Shown: positions 1 to 10,578 of the stretch, piece after piece
Layout: every line of letters starts with the position of its first letter
Position numbering within the stretch: the first letter of the stretch is position 1
Notes under the pieces: model-generated
The model's input: the letters and a program-made list of their open reading frames with translations, nothing else
Told to the model about the DNA's origin: nothing
Databases searched by the model: none
Source: Choristoneura fumiferana
Lineage: Eukaryota > Arthropoda > Insecta > Lepidoptera > Tortricidae
DNA: 64,000 nt
Assembly (NCBI RefSeq): GCF_025370935.1
Contig: NC_133486.1
Span: 6,688,359 to 6,752,358 of the forward strand
Direction of reading: 5' to 3'
Made by a program: the position numbers and the translations under genes

Positions 1-207
1 TCATTGACAATTTGACCCGTCAAACTTGTCTTGTGTCAAACGTCGACGTTCACTTCACTTCACGTCGCTGCGCAAAAACGAAACGATACTCGATTTGTTT
101 GTTCTAAATAAGTTGTTCTCAAATAAATTTGCGTTATACCGTTATAGTATCAAAGTCACACCTAACTAAAGAATCCATCTCAGGATTTTTTAATAATATT
201 GTACAAA
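1..207 (+). promoter_or_regulatory. Upstream region and probable 5' UTR of the FAM32A-like gene
   Basis: This AT-rich upstream segment contains repeated TTCACTTCAC-type motifs and no clear TATA box. The start codon at 208 lies in the context CAAAATGG. Promoter position is inferred only from location. Confidence 0.3.
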
Positions 208-693
208 ATGGGAGAAGAAGATGAGTATGCATGTGTAACCAAGTCCAAACTGAAGATCAAGACAGATTCAGGGATTAAAAAGAAAAAGAAGAAGAAGTCC
301 CCAAAGATACTGATAAAGTAATTGAACAAGAAGTTAAAGAACAAATTAAGCAGCAAGTAGACACGGATAAGCGCACCAAGGCCGAAATTGCTTTCCAAAA
401 GATGCAGGACAAAATGGTAAGATCTCGATTTATAGAAGTTATCATCGACATCATCGTATACGTAATAATACCGTTCATTTTGCTCAAGACAGATTGGCTT
501 CATTATGAGGCAAATTATCTGTATGTTGTGTTGTTTCTATAACAGTTTACCAATGGATTTTTTTTTTTCAGAAAAACAGAGAATACTCCAAAAAGCTGAA
601 ATGACTCATAAACAACGCGTAGAGAAGTTCAATCAGCACCTTGATAGTCTCACGGAGCACTTTGATATACCTAAAGTATCTTGGACTAAGTAA
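208..693 (+). CDS. FAM32A: FAM32A-like nuclear protein gene (two exons, two apparent 1-nt frame breaks)
   Basis: Exon 1 runs 208-416 and exon 2 572-693, with a GTAAGA donor at 417 and a T-rich acceptor ending at 571. The product would be about 110 residues, close to human FAM32A (112, from memory). The start MGEEDEYACVTKSKLKIK leads into a lysine-rich stretch. The conserved end includes RVEKFNQHLDSLTEH and DIPKVSWTK. FAM32A is a small nuclear protein that associates with the spliceosome and has been linked to cell-cycle arrest and apoptosis; that is family knowledge. As written the gene does not translate through. The ATG frame stops at 319, and the homologous segment DKRTKAEIAFQKMQDK is in another frame from about 279. 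The exon 2 frame is also off by one base at the junction. Adding one base in the A/G tract 277-297 and one in the A run 572-576 gives exact family length. An alternative acceptor at 578-579 would also restore frame but drop three residues. Confidence 0.85.
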
Positions 694-891
694 AATGTGT
701 GGTCTCATTTTTTTGTAATTATTTAAGAGTCATAATTGAACTGACATACAAAAAAAAAACATTGCTCTTGCTTTGTAGAAGTAAAAAGTATTTTCAACAG
801 ATAATGCTAGACTTTGTGAGATGCCCACTAACAAGTGTGTTGAAATGTCTTCAAATGTGTGAATAGCACTGGGTAAAAATCACAGAAACCA

Positions 892-897
892 AATAAA
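892..897 (+). terminator. AATAAA polyadenylation signal, probable end of the FAM32A-like transcript
   Basis: An AATAAA hexamer lies about 200 bases after the stop codon of the FAM32A-like gene, in AT-rich sequence. Use of this site is inferred from position. Confidence 0.45.
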
Positions 898-2282
898 TGC
901 CAAATGGGCAAGCCCATTTTGTATGTACATTTTGTAATCAAAATGCATCTCAATATTTCAAAGCTACCTTGATAGTGTAGTTTTGTTTTGATAATTATAT
1001 TGTACTTTAAAACAGTAAAGCATGCATTTTTATTTCTTACACAGTTGGCATGTAGTTGATCTTACTTAACCCTTTATTATGTGGGAACTAAAAAAAGTAC
1101 TGTATTCTAAGTCTCATAGTAAAAACAAAAAGAGGCCTTTTAGCCCAGATCTGCATCTTAAGCTTACCATGTCACACCATGTATTGTCTTCAATATTTAA
1201 TTCAAGTCAATTCTTGAAAGTACATTCAATATTCCAAAGAAGATAAATTTTGATGAAGAACAGGGAACTAAAATGCATATTTATTTTCTAAATATTTATT
1301 TAAAGCATGTCAAAAAAAGTTAAATATAAATAGCAACCTATTAAGTTAATTTGGACGGACTTGGCTGGAATAATGGATCATTATAATATAAATTCACAAA
1401 ACATAAAACCAGTTTTATAAAAAAATATCTATGAAAACTAGTTATACCTTAGTATTTACATTTCACATAATCATTTCAATATCCTCGAGAGTTAAGGCAC
1501 ATAACTTTTTTCTATTACCCTAGTATTAGATCTATACAACAACATAAAAGAGATTTTGATATACGAGATTCCATTTAATTAACCTAATTATATTAGTCTC
1601 AGCTTTTATACACAAGTAACACATTTGTCTGCATTTTTTTAAACTTCCACTAGTTGCCAGATTTTGCTCACTGCTGCCAATGCACATGTGAGCATGAAAG
1701 ACACAATGCCTGAATCAGATATAAGCGTTCAGTACCTGAGCGCCAAACTTTGCTTGGGTTATCATACACACGTTTTCCCCGAAATTAGTCCAAGCTAGAT
1801 CAAACCTAGATCAAATTGTTTGCCTCTAAAAGCCTCCACATTTAGAGCAGTAAAAAGAATATACAAGAATTGCTTGTTTTAAGTTATTAATTAGATAGAT
1901 AGTGGTTCATAGTAACAGCAGCATTATATTATTACAAGCCCACATGTGTATTGACACCACTTGGCAAAGTTTACTAAATGTATGAACTCACAAATGCTAA
2001 TTAATTAAATCTGTAAGAAAGTCATGTATAAAATATGTACATAATATAATGTACTGTAATTAATATTATTCTGGTAGCTGCTTATCAGAGCTTTTGGTGA
2101 AATATCTCTGATACAAGATATCCTTAGAATATCCATACTCAGATAAATTATCATGCACATGTAATTTTTAATGGTGACAAAATTCATACTTATATAATTG
2201 TTGACTTAGTGCAAGTTTATAATTCTATTTTTAAGTCATTGCTGCATATCACTACACATAACAGAGTTTAAGTCACAAATTA
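898..2282. other. AT-rich spacer between two convergent genes; probable 3' UTR of the minus-strand gene
   Basis: No coding signal was seen. The right part should hold the 3' UTR of the minus-strand 614-residue gene. TTTATT on the plus strand at 1280-1285 and 1295-1300 reads AATAAA on the minus strand and could be its polyadenylation signal. The rest is plain AT-rich DNA. Confidence 0.4.
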
Positions 2283-2574
2283 TTATAAAAGATAAATGAG
2301 AACTGCCAAAACAAAAGTTTTAAAGCTTAAAACTAACATGGGGGCATGATTGCCCTCGTATTTCCAAAATGAGTGAGTAAATTTGAAAATTTTGATGTTA
2401 TTTTCCATATACGTCCATGGGTCGCTTCCATCGTCAAAGTGCATGGGACACTGATCGCGCTCCCTCTCGTACTCCTCCATTTCTACGGCGACAGCGGCGC
2501 CCTCTGTGTAATTCCATGAAGTCACATCTTGCTTGAGATCGCAATAAGGCCCCAGTGCTTGAGACATAAGTATC
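2283..2574 (-). CDS. 614-residue secreted protein, exon 9 (hydrophobic tail and stop)
   Basis: After TAATTTTCAG the exon encodes ILMSQALGPYCDLKQDV, an acidic segment EMEEYERERDQC, and a final hydrophobic run SFKTFVLAVLIYLL before the stop. The tail suggests GPI anchoring. Confidence 0.85.
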
Positions 2575-5500
2575 CTGAAAATTACAAAAATATTTAAATA
2601 GTTAAAATACTTCTATTAATTTCCACTGTATCTCGACTCCAATTAAAACCGTGAAACCATCACATTTTAAAATAAAGAAGCTGTATAATTACCTATTAAG
2701 ATCAGCTCTCTGATATACCCAACATCTGTATTTGGAGAACGGATCTAATTCATCATAGGTAATAAGATAGGATTTCAGGTTCTCCTTCCAATATCCAATG
2801 CATTTCATCCTATAATCAGGGTCACTGTAAATATCCACTGGTCTTCCCAAATAATCCACAGACAGGCAATAATTTTCCTTTATTTGGATTGTTTTCTGAT
2901 CAATATCGCATACAGAGAAGTCGCTGATATTTAGTTTACAATACAAGTTTGGACGGGGACTCAGTGTGACACCACCTATAATTCTTGTTTCAAATCTAAC
3001 ATCTCCTCGCTGTGTGAAGTTGAATTTTCCGGCGACAGGACAACGGATGGGTGACGGATCTTTTTTGAGGAATAGGTCGTAGCGCCATTGTTTTTTATTA
3101 GGAAACTGTACCCAAGAGCATACCGTGTGGAAGTTACTCTGAATCATAGCAAGACCTTTTCGGTATCTGAAAGAGATCACAGAGTTAAACTTGAAAAAAA
3201 TAGAGAAACTTGAGAAATACTGAACTCATTTCCTTTAAATTACTTTTTTTATAGTTTTAAATTTAAATACCTTATTATATTATGATGCTGTGGCACAAAG
3301 TCAAAGCATACAAAATCTTTCTGACAACCATCAACTGTGAGGCGAGCCATCATCACTCTGCTATCACGCTGTTCCCTGTTTAACATAAAAAAAACTATAT
3401 AACTTCTAATATAAATAATAATCAATGAGACCATAAGTGAATGTCGATCATGCTATATTTGACCAAGTTTTCAAAGTAATTAACCTGCAAACATAAATTG
3501 TTCTTCTATATCTTTCCTCATCAGGATAATAGGTCTCAATTATGTGGGTTTCGTTTATAAACACATCTGCATCAATATTAGCAGTGTTGATCCATTGGCC
3601 AGAAAAGTTTTGAGGCAATCGACATCCAGGCTCCACAACTTCAGCCTAGAACAGAAAACATAAAATAATCGGCAAGAATGATTTGTTATATACATGTATT
3701 AGCTTTATCTTGAGGCCTGGCTGTCATGGAAGAATAATGAAATAGCTAGCTTATTATCCCATAACTATTTTGATAAATCTCTTTTTCATACGCTTCATGA
3801 TCCTCAAGTAAGTCTGTGCATTGTCTGTAAATCTTATGATATTTTTTTTCTACATGAAAAAGGAGAAGTCCAAAAGAAGACATTGGAAATAGTAATACGT
3901 ATTATAGAAAAAGACACCTTTCATTGGTTGTAAAATATTTGTAATAATCTTGTACCTACTCATTATTTTACTAATATATTTCTCATTACCTTGACAGGAG
4001 TAACTTTGTATCTTTCTGGAGACTTTTCTACTGTCTTCAAAGCACTACATTCGGGTGTTATTGATGCCCCAAGGTAAAGGTCATCATCTCTGTTTTTCAG
4101 GAAACAGCGATATCTTTCGTCCTTACGAGATTCCTTAGTGTTGGCAACGGCAAAGAAATGGTTTTTACCCACAAACCAATGCCCTGAAAATAGCAAACAT
4201 TACATTATAAGAAATACTTGCCTTGCAATATTTTAACAGTAGTTCGCTTTACCTTAGCTCAAAGCATCAAACTTGAACACATACACCAGAAAAAAATAAT
4301 TGTTTTTGCTTTGTGCAAGAAAACAAATGTATATTATCCTTTTAATGTGCCCAAAAAAAAGAGAATTTAAATAACAAACTTATGTTGTTGTGACAGCCTT
4401 TGCCAGTGACCACCTATAATATTTGTACACATAAGTTCTCTTGTTTAGGGCACATTAAAAGGATAATTTACATATTTTTTCTTGCATGAAGCAAAAGCAG
4501 TTATGTTTACTGGCATATGTGTTCAAGTTCAATGTAAACTAACCAGAACCAATTAAAAAAAAAGTATTTTACATATATTTTATTACAGGTTTTGTATTAT
4601 TGCAGACCAGCATGCCATTTATTGTGTACTAGCTTTTGACTGCGGCTCCGCTCGCGTGGAATTCGGTTATCGCGCGCAGTTCCTTCGGGAACTGTGCATT
4701 TTTTCGGGATAAGAAGTAGCCTATGTCACTCTCGGGTCCATAAACTATCTCTATGCCAAAAATCGATGGACGAAAAAGACGGATAAACATACACACAAAC
4801 ACACACACTTTCGCATTTATAATATTATTATTAGTATATTATTAAATTAGTAATTAGTAATAGTAATTAGTAAATTAGTATATTAGTATGGATAAACTAT
4901 GTAGGTATGTGTATTTACTAATAATTTGTAAATGTTATATACAATTTGGATGCACATATTTTATGTTTTTTTTTATAGGGTGTTAATACTTTTGGCAAAG
5001 GCTGTAGTTACATAATCAATAATATATTTAAATTTTTTACCCAAGCAACTGTACTCCACAACACCATCAAATGTTCCAGACATTCCTGGGCATTTACGAT
5101 AAGTGATGTTAAACTTCTGATTAGTGATCAAGAACTGGGTTCCTGCAGTTTGGCATGACCTGATCTGTGCATCTGGATGGGTGCACTCTCCAGTGAAACG
5201 GTAACGGTTTTGATATCCAAATGTCCACACTCCTTCCAATGAGGAACGACAATTTACCTGTATAGGAAATAATAAGTGGATAAGTAAAAATAAACTTCAA
5301 CTTCAACTTTTTTGTTTTTGGCAACCGGACGCTTTAGGTTAGCAACCACTACTGCCAATGACTCCTGACAGCAGCAAAAGTGTATGTTGTGTTTGACCAG
5401 TTTTTAAAAAACAGTTTCTAAACATTGGGTGCTGAGAAGTGCTTGTTGCGTACCTAAAATGGACATACACAGACATTGAGACAGTACAAAACATTAAGAC

Positions 5501-6520
5501 AAAGTGAAAATAAATAAAATAACACTGAGAAATGCAGAATGTCCCAAAGAGGACAGATTTGGGCTAATAATCTATATGAATCTATATAAAAAATCATTAA
5601 ATGTGTTGCTAAGCACAAAACTCGGGAATGGCTAGACCGATTTTGCTGATTCTTTTTTTGTTGTGTTCGTTATTGTCAGGAGGTTTTTATTGAAGAAAAT
5701 TTAGAAAAATTACAACAGGGGCGAAGCCGCGGGAAACAGCTAGTATGTAATAAAATTGAAAAAAAAAGAAAATTAGTTACAGATCTATTGAATAATGTTT
5801 TTCCAGCATATTTTGTCAGACAATTTTGTTTGTTTATCTTGCTTTCTCAATTAGCTTCAGTAATTCAGTAAGCTAGTAGACAAAATATGATGGGAAAACA
5901 TTATTCACTGCATCTGTATCAAAATTTAAATAACAAACTTACCGGAATTGAGTTTTCAGAAAACAGAGTCACTAGTTGCTGGTCTGGTCTCAACCCCCTG
6001 CAGACCCTTTCTACTGTAGGCTCCTCGTCCAGTGCTAAGTCCACACAAGGTGTCTCAATTTTCTCCAATACATTAACTGTTCGCACAATCAACTTGACAC
6101 AGTAATAACAATTTGTGTACCGGAACACCATAGTGTAGTTCACATGATAATCAGCCTTTATGTTTTCACATACCCCTCTAAAAAATTAGACATTCAAGTT
6201 GTTAAATAAAAGTATGTACTAGTATATACTAGTAGCTAACCTACTGAAAACTAAGTGGAACTCAGTGTTACCTTCCAGTCATGTCGCTGGCATTGATATC
6301 CGTGATCGTTTGTTTCCCATTTTCGAAAGAGAACCATGTGTTTCGTAAAACAATCGGAATTGTACACTCAGAACACACTGATGCGACTGAAACAAGTTTA
6401 AAACATTTTACGTAGGGCGTCGCCTTTACCGATACAACGTTTATTTTATTGAATGTTGTGTTACTTACTCTCAAATAAAAATATTGGTATAATCACTTTA
6501 AGACATAAGTATGGACTCAT
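2283..6520 (-). CDS. Secreted cysteine-rich protein, 614 residues, nine exons (arthropod DUF7042-7045 type)
   Basis: Nine exons join in perfect phase to 1845 nt: 6469-6520, 6272-6386, 5943-6177, 5041-5257, 3990-4183, 3485-3645, 3271-3375, 2693-3166 and 2283-2574. Residues 1-22 form a signal peptide (hydrophobic IIPIFLFEIASVC). The body has three or four cysteine-rich modules. Each begins with a C-x-x-P or C-x-S pattern followed by a conserved tryptophan (TIPIVLRNTW, SSLEGVWTFGY, RLPQNFSGQW) and has paired cysteines further on, such as NCYYCVK and RDQCPMHF. Several NxT/NxS sequons are present. The end (SFKTFVLAVLIYLL) is hydrophobic, with nothing after it, as in GPI-anchored proteins. The layout resembles the uncharacterised arthropod secreted proteins that Pfam labels DUF7042 to DUF7045; this is recalled, not searched. 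The biochemical role is unknown. The reading frame is intact, so the gene is probably functional. Confidence 0.85.
2693..3166 (-). CDS. 614-residue secreted protein, exon 8
   Basis: This is the largest exon of the gene, 474 nt, from YRKGLAMIQSNF to VYQRADLN. It holds several spaced cysteines (VCSWVQF, IRCPVAGKF, LYCKLNISDF, MKCIGYW). The acceptor is CTTTCAG and the donor GTAATT. Confidence 0.85.
3271..3375 (-). CDS. 614-residue secreted protein, exon 7
   Basis: The exon encodes REQRDSRVMMARLTVDGCQK and DFVCFDFVPQHHNII. The donor is GTATTT. It is bounded by phase-2 junctions on both sides. Confidence 0.8.
3485..3645 (-). CDS. 614-residue secreted protein, exon 6
   Basis: The exon encodes AEVVEPGCRLPQNFSGQW and a sequon FINETH, and ends at TIYVC plus AG before GTTAAT. 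It begins another cysteine-tryptophan module. Confidence 0.85.
3990..4183 (-). CDS. 614-residue secreted protein, exon 5
   Basis: The exon runs from GHWFVGKNHFFAVANT to YKVTPVK. The acceptor is ATTTTCAG and the donor GTAATG, and it ends on a codon boundary. Confidence 0.85.
4629..4838 (-). mobile_element. Short non-autonomous Helitron (5' end worn)
   Basis: On the minus strand the element starts near an AATATTATAAATGCGAAAG motif and ends with a GC-rich hairpin (GCGAGCGGAGCCGC), AGTCAAAAG and CTAG followed by T. A CTRR end with a hairpin just before it is the Helitron signature. A sister copy lies at 56489-56702. It sits in the intron between exons 4 and 5 of the 614-residue gene. Confidence 0.7.
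5041..5257 (-). CDS. 614-residue secreted protein, exon 4
   Basis: The exon starts with VNCRSSLEGVWTFGY after CTATACAG and ends at VVEYSCLG before GTAAAA. This donor is chosen over reading on to the stop at 4973 because it gives the phase needed by exon 5, producing CLGHWFVGK. Confidence 0.8.
5561..5743 (+). mobile_element. Short Helitron-like repeat
   Basis: The repeat ends with GGGGCGAAGCCGCGGG, then AAACAG and CTAG before T. It contains the lepidopteran-type phrase ACTCGGGAATGGCTAGACCG. It is non-coding and intronic. Confidence 0.55.
5943..6177 (-). CDS. 614-residue secreted protein, exon 3
   Basis: A TTTTTTAG acceptor and a GTAAGT donor bound the exon. It encodes a cysteine-rich stretch with RYTNCYYCVK and LEKIETPCVDL and ends on a codon boundary. 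Confidence 0.85.
6272..6386 (-). CDS. 614-residue secreted protein, exon 2
   Basis: The acceptor TTTCAG and donor GTAACA bound the exon. It encodes CSECTIPIVLRNTWFSFENG and ends in an AG| split arginine codon. It is the N-terminal module with the conserved tryptophan. Confidence 0.8.
6469..6520 (-). CDS. 614-residue secreted protein, exon 1 (signal peptide)
   Basis: The ATG at 6520-6518 starts MSPYLCLKVIIPIFLFE, a typical signal peptide core. The donor GTAAGT follows at 6468. The exon ends after one base of a codon, which matches exon 2. Confidence 0.75.
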
Positions 6521-7130
6521 TGTCACACATTTATTTCCATTAATCCATACAGAAAATAGTTTTAATATTTTAACCAACGACTCAGACTCATTACTTGGCT
6601 TGGCCCCTTGTCAAAGAGTAGTATAATATACGGGGAAAAGAGAGCCCTCTCTCGTCCTGTCTGTCATGTCTGTCTCGCTGTCTCGTTTGTTTGTTCGTTC
6701 CGTTTCATTCGAGTTTAGTTTGTCATGTCAACGCAAAACAAACAAATTTCGACGGCTGAATGACAGCGCAAATAGTTCGAGATATTGTAATGTCAGCTTA
6801 AAACGCATCGCTTCGTTTATGTTTATTCGCTGTCTGGGATTCGAGACACATACTATTAAAACGCAACGCCACCCCCACGGACTTCATATAAATAAACAAG
6901 CGAAGCGAACCTAACATTTCCGTCAAACCTGCGTAACCAAAACCTAACACAAGCAATTTTTTTATATCATGTCTGTGGCCAGGCCACGCCACGTCGTCCG
7001 ACGCATGTTTTAGGTAGGTTTCTATGTACATAGTAATATCATATACTATATTACTATATAAATTATATTACTATATTCTGTCTAAGTTATTCTGGGTCTG
7101 CATTGTCTGACCTATAAATAAATATAAATA
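6521..7130. other. Upstream region of the 614-residue gene
   Basis: This should include the promoter and 5' UTR of the minus-strand gene. No convincing TATA box or RNA gene was found. A thymine-rich TCTGTCTGTCATGTCTGTCT stretch lies near 6655. Confidence 0.3.
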
Positions 7131-7135
7131 GTATA

Positions 7136-7375
7136 TGGCCCTTTACTACGAAGTGTAAAATTCGAACTTCGTGTCTTGCCGTCCCACTCACGTTTATATT
7201 ACGAGAGTGAGAGGGACGGTACGATACGAAGTTCGATTAACGAATTTTGTAGTAGCCCGTCATTAGTACGCAGGGCTACTACGAAACTCGAAGTTCGTGG
7301 CGTGCGGTCCCTTTGACACTTACACAATTTAATACGAGAGCGAGAGGGACGGTACGATACGAACTTCGAGGGACG
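7136..7375. repeat. Two tandem foldback MITE copies (CGAACTTCG family)
   Basis: Each unit of about 110-120 bases reads out from TACTACGAA...CGAACTTCG, through a GGGACGGTACGATACGAA arm, and back to TTTGTAGTAG, forming a hairpin. Copies are at about 7136-7255 and 7265-7375. A third copy is at about 42310-42430. Confidence 0.65.
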
Positions 7376-7663
7376 ACACAAAATTTTGACAACTCCATCT
7401 ATCATAAAATCAATTTGACTTTTGTTTGTCTGCTGCAAAGAGTATAAGTACCTATGTGTCTGCTGTCCAAAGACTACAGTATATATAGGGAGATAGACGG
7501 GTATCTCAGAACTTGTATTGGTTCGTATGGAAAGAGGTGCCATCTAGTTCTCATTGTTAAAGCTCGCGCCTATGCATGTGTACCTAGATATACATATAGA
7601 TATGTATGTTTACGTATGCATAGCTACGTATAGATTATCAATATTACGCTATAGATAAAATTA

Positions 7664-7803
7664 GCGTCACGCGTCCTAGAGACTACATTAGTACCTAACT
7701 TTTTTTGTGCAGGAAATGTCCTTAAGACTACTTGGTAGTCTCTAGGACATTTCCCGCACAAAAAAAGTTAGGGACTAATGTAGTCTCTAGGATGCGTGAC
7801 GAG
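7664..7803. mobile_element. Foldback MITE with TTA target duplication (PIF/Harbinger-like)
   Basis: This is a near-perfect palindrome of 140 bases. One arm reads CTAGAGACTACATTAGT and the other ACTAATGTAGTCTCTAG. TTA occurs on both sides (7661-7663 and 7804-7806). A three-base TWA duplication is typical of PIF/Harbinger elements. Confidence 0.7.
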
Positions 7804-7949
7804 TTAAGTAAAAATGTTATTTTCAATAATGCACATGTTTAAACAAAAAAACATGTGCAATACTGAGAATAACAGATTGTGCCGAATAGAAGAAGACAAC
7901 CAAGTTCACGGCACTTGGGCAATTTTATTATTAAAATCAGTACTTACCA

Positions 7950-8021
7950 AATGTTAATGTACCACGTTTTACTTTTTTCAATGGTCTACTTGCTACTATT
8001 TTGCTGAGATCTCTCTGCGCT
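7950..8021 (-). CDS. Orphan candidate exon, minus strand
   Basis: CTTTATAG and GTAAGTACT bound a 72-nt open stretch that reads QRDLSKIVASRPLKKVKRG and TLTF. Its phase (1 in, 1 out) matches the donors of the upstream 201-codon gene. It could be an alternative 3' exon of that gene or part of an unrecognised one. No partner exon was found to its left. Confidence 0.35.
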
Positions 8022-8339
8022 ATAAAGGGTATAGAGAAAGGGAAGTAAAGTTTTAATTCAGATTTATCAATTGCCATTTATTTATATCATGACAGGCTAG
8101 CAACCTGTCACTATTGTACCGTTTTTGTCAAACTTAACTAAACCTATAATTGCTAAAAGTGGTTCCGAAGCGGTAACGTTTCGTGTGCTCTGCCTACCCC
8201 ATTTGGGAATACAGGCGTGACGTTTGTGCGTGTGTAATGGGCTATGTTTTGCAGTATTATAGTAGTTTATGCAACTGTATCGTAATAGAGGTCACATGAG
8301 TGTTTTAAGGCCTAATTACGTACAGTTGCATACAAATAT

Positions 8340-8680
8340 TTTATCTACATCCATATATTAAATCCTCTATCATGTGTTCCGCGAACCCTTGAGAATGACC
8401 TGCATTGCAACGAGTACTAGGTATGTCTGCCCCACGACTTGCGCCCGGTGCGCGCCCGATGACGACGACCTGCGCCTGCTGGTGAACGCCCCGCTGCTGC
8501 ACCTGTACTGTAACTGTAATGAATGATGTATGAAATCTCATTACGATATAGATTTCTGTATCCCCCGTGCTGTACTGCCGTGGTCATAATAGAATTCAAT
8601 ATCGTAATGATGGTCGTGGCTGTCGTAATCTGTGGTTTTGAACGCATAATGGAGGATATACTATATGGGTGTAGATAAAC
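8340..8680. mobile_element. Non-autonomous DNA element with TTTATCTACAYCCATAT ends, copy 1
   Basis: Inverted ends TTTATCTACATCCATAT and ATATGGGTGTAGATAAA bound the copy. A second copy is at 35698-35972. Both copies are preceded by the same small foldback (ATGCAACTGTA to TACAGTTGCAT; here 8269-8335). The interior is GC-rich in the middle and has no transposase. Confidence 0.6.
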
Positions 8681-8699
8681 ATACATTTGCAATGAGATT

Positions 8700-10140
8700 A
8701 CTGGCTGTAATCAACTACATAAAATAAAAATCTATATTCTTACGCTAGAAAAAGGCGTTTATGCTCTAGCACGTCATGTTTCTGACTCCGTTTAAGTAAC
8801 TATGAGATAGTCTCACGGTAGATTAATGTTCAAAATTAGATTGTAGCCGATTATTAGTGGCTTCATGTGCATGTCACATCGCGTAGCAACAATTTATAGC
8901 AAATTTTCACAATGACAATAATTCTTATTCTAAATATTACCTATTATGCATACACAATATTCGAAAAAGTGTCATCGTCTTTACCGGTTCTTAAAAAACT
9001 TTATCATGTATATTATGAACGGCCGTAAAATGTTTTACTTATTTACACACAAAAAATCAAGGAAACATATTTTTAAAGCAGTCTTTGAAATAACATCAAC
9101 TGTATCAGATAAATCAAAGTTTTATTGTCGTATTTTAACTACAGAAATTTATGTTATGTATGTATGTTTATACCTTCAAAATTTTATTCACATTCCTCTT
9201 ATAGTTTCCAAGTAAAATGCCTGTGATGTGACAGGGACGAACAATAAGGGTTCCATTTTTGGAATTTTACATTGTTACCGCAACATATTTAGAATAACTA
9301 ACTAAGAACTAACTAAGATCATATGGACGTAGAGTTCGAAATCTAAACTAATAAAACTAGGGACTGTAGATTTGGCAAACTGATATAAATCTGATAATAA
9401 TCCAATCATTTGGCAGTTACATCCTGTTCATCCTCGCCAGGGTCATCTCCGTAGAAGGGAATTTCTCAAAAGTTAATGGCAAACACAAAAAAACTACACA
9501 GTTGTTTAATTTCAATGACAATGCGTTTTTATAATAGACAACACCTAATGCTGCAGCCAGAGTCGTCTGCTCATGACGGAACTCCTTAAAGCACAAATAT
9601 GAAATTTTACATGTACGTTCAGTTTTGATGTAGGTATACATGATTTTATGAGACACTAAAATATATAACTAAAAAGATGAAAATAAATTGAAATAAAAAA
9701 GTTCTCGGAAACAAGCAATTACTTAAGTTGTTAAGAAAGTTACACTATCCCTGACTGACACAGACTACTTTTTCTCCGAAAAAATGCAAAATTTCCGCGG
9801 ATAAAAATAATTGAATACAAATCCGGAGTTGATTTTCAAAATTCTTTCAAAGATACAATGCCTCTCATTGACAATTAAGAATGTTATAATAGAACAAAAT
9901 AGAAATTCATGTCCCGCAGAAACTTTACAATTTCTCGGGATTAAAGTAAAAAAATAGTGTAGCTTTCTATCAGTTAAGTTTTTTTGTAAATCGAACTAAA
10001 GATTTACATCTATCCCGCGGGAACTTTGCGATTTCCCTAGATTAAAGAAGCCTGTTTCACATTACAGGGACAGCTGTGTGGCTGTGTACAGAATTAACTT
10101 ATTCTTATCCGAGGAAAAATGAAATGAAAGGAAATGCGTA
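8700..10140. other. AT-rich spacer with worn repeats
   Basis: No gene was seen. About 9400-9620 resembles the repeat family with the phrase ACATCCTGGTAGTCCGGCC found at 25975, 33715, 49625 and 57365. The rest is AT-rich. Confidence 0.35.
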
Positions 10141-10578
10141 ACTATTTTAACATTTTCTAAAATTGCACATTCCATTCCAAAGTTCGCCTTGGGGAGGCCT
10201 ATGTTCAGCAGTGGACGTCTTTCGGCTGACATGATGATGATGATTCCAAAGTTGGTACAAATATGATTTTGAATTACAAAATTTGCACCATCTGTCTGAA
10301 TCTAAAAAAACGTCTGCCTGTATTTGTATAATTCCATTAATCCTCCGAAAAATCAATCAAACAAAACACGAAAAAAAAAGATCGCAAAAGGTAAATGTAT
10401 GTTACTCCAAATTTAACGCGAGCGAAGCCGCGGGAAAAAGAATAAGAATAAGAATTTTATAGGGTTCCGGAGCCAAAATCGCAAAACGGAATATATCAAT
10501 GTCTGTCTGTCGTCTGTCAGTCCATGGCTTTGTTCAGGGACTATCAATGCTAGAAAGCTGTAATTTTGCACGGATATA

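Noticed and set aside
5041..5260. Exon 4 of the secreted protein extended to the stop at 4973
   Set aside because: The GTAAAA donor at 5040 gives the exact phase of the next exon and preserves the cysteine spacing.
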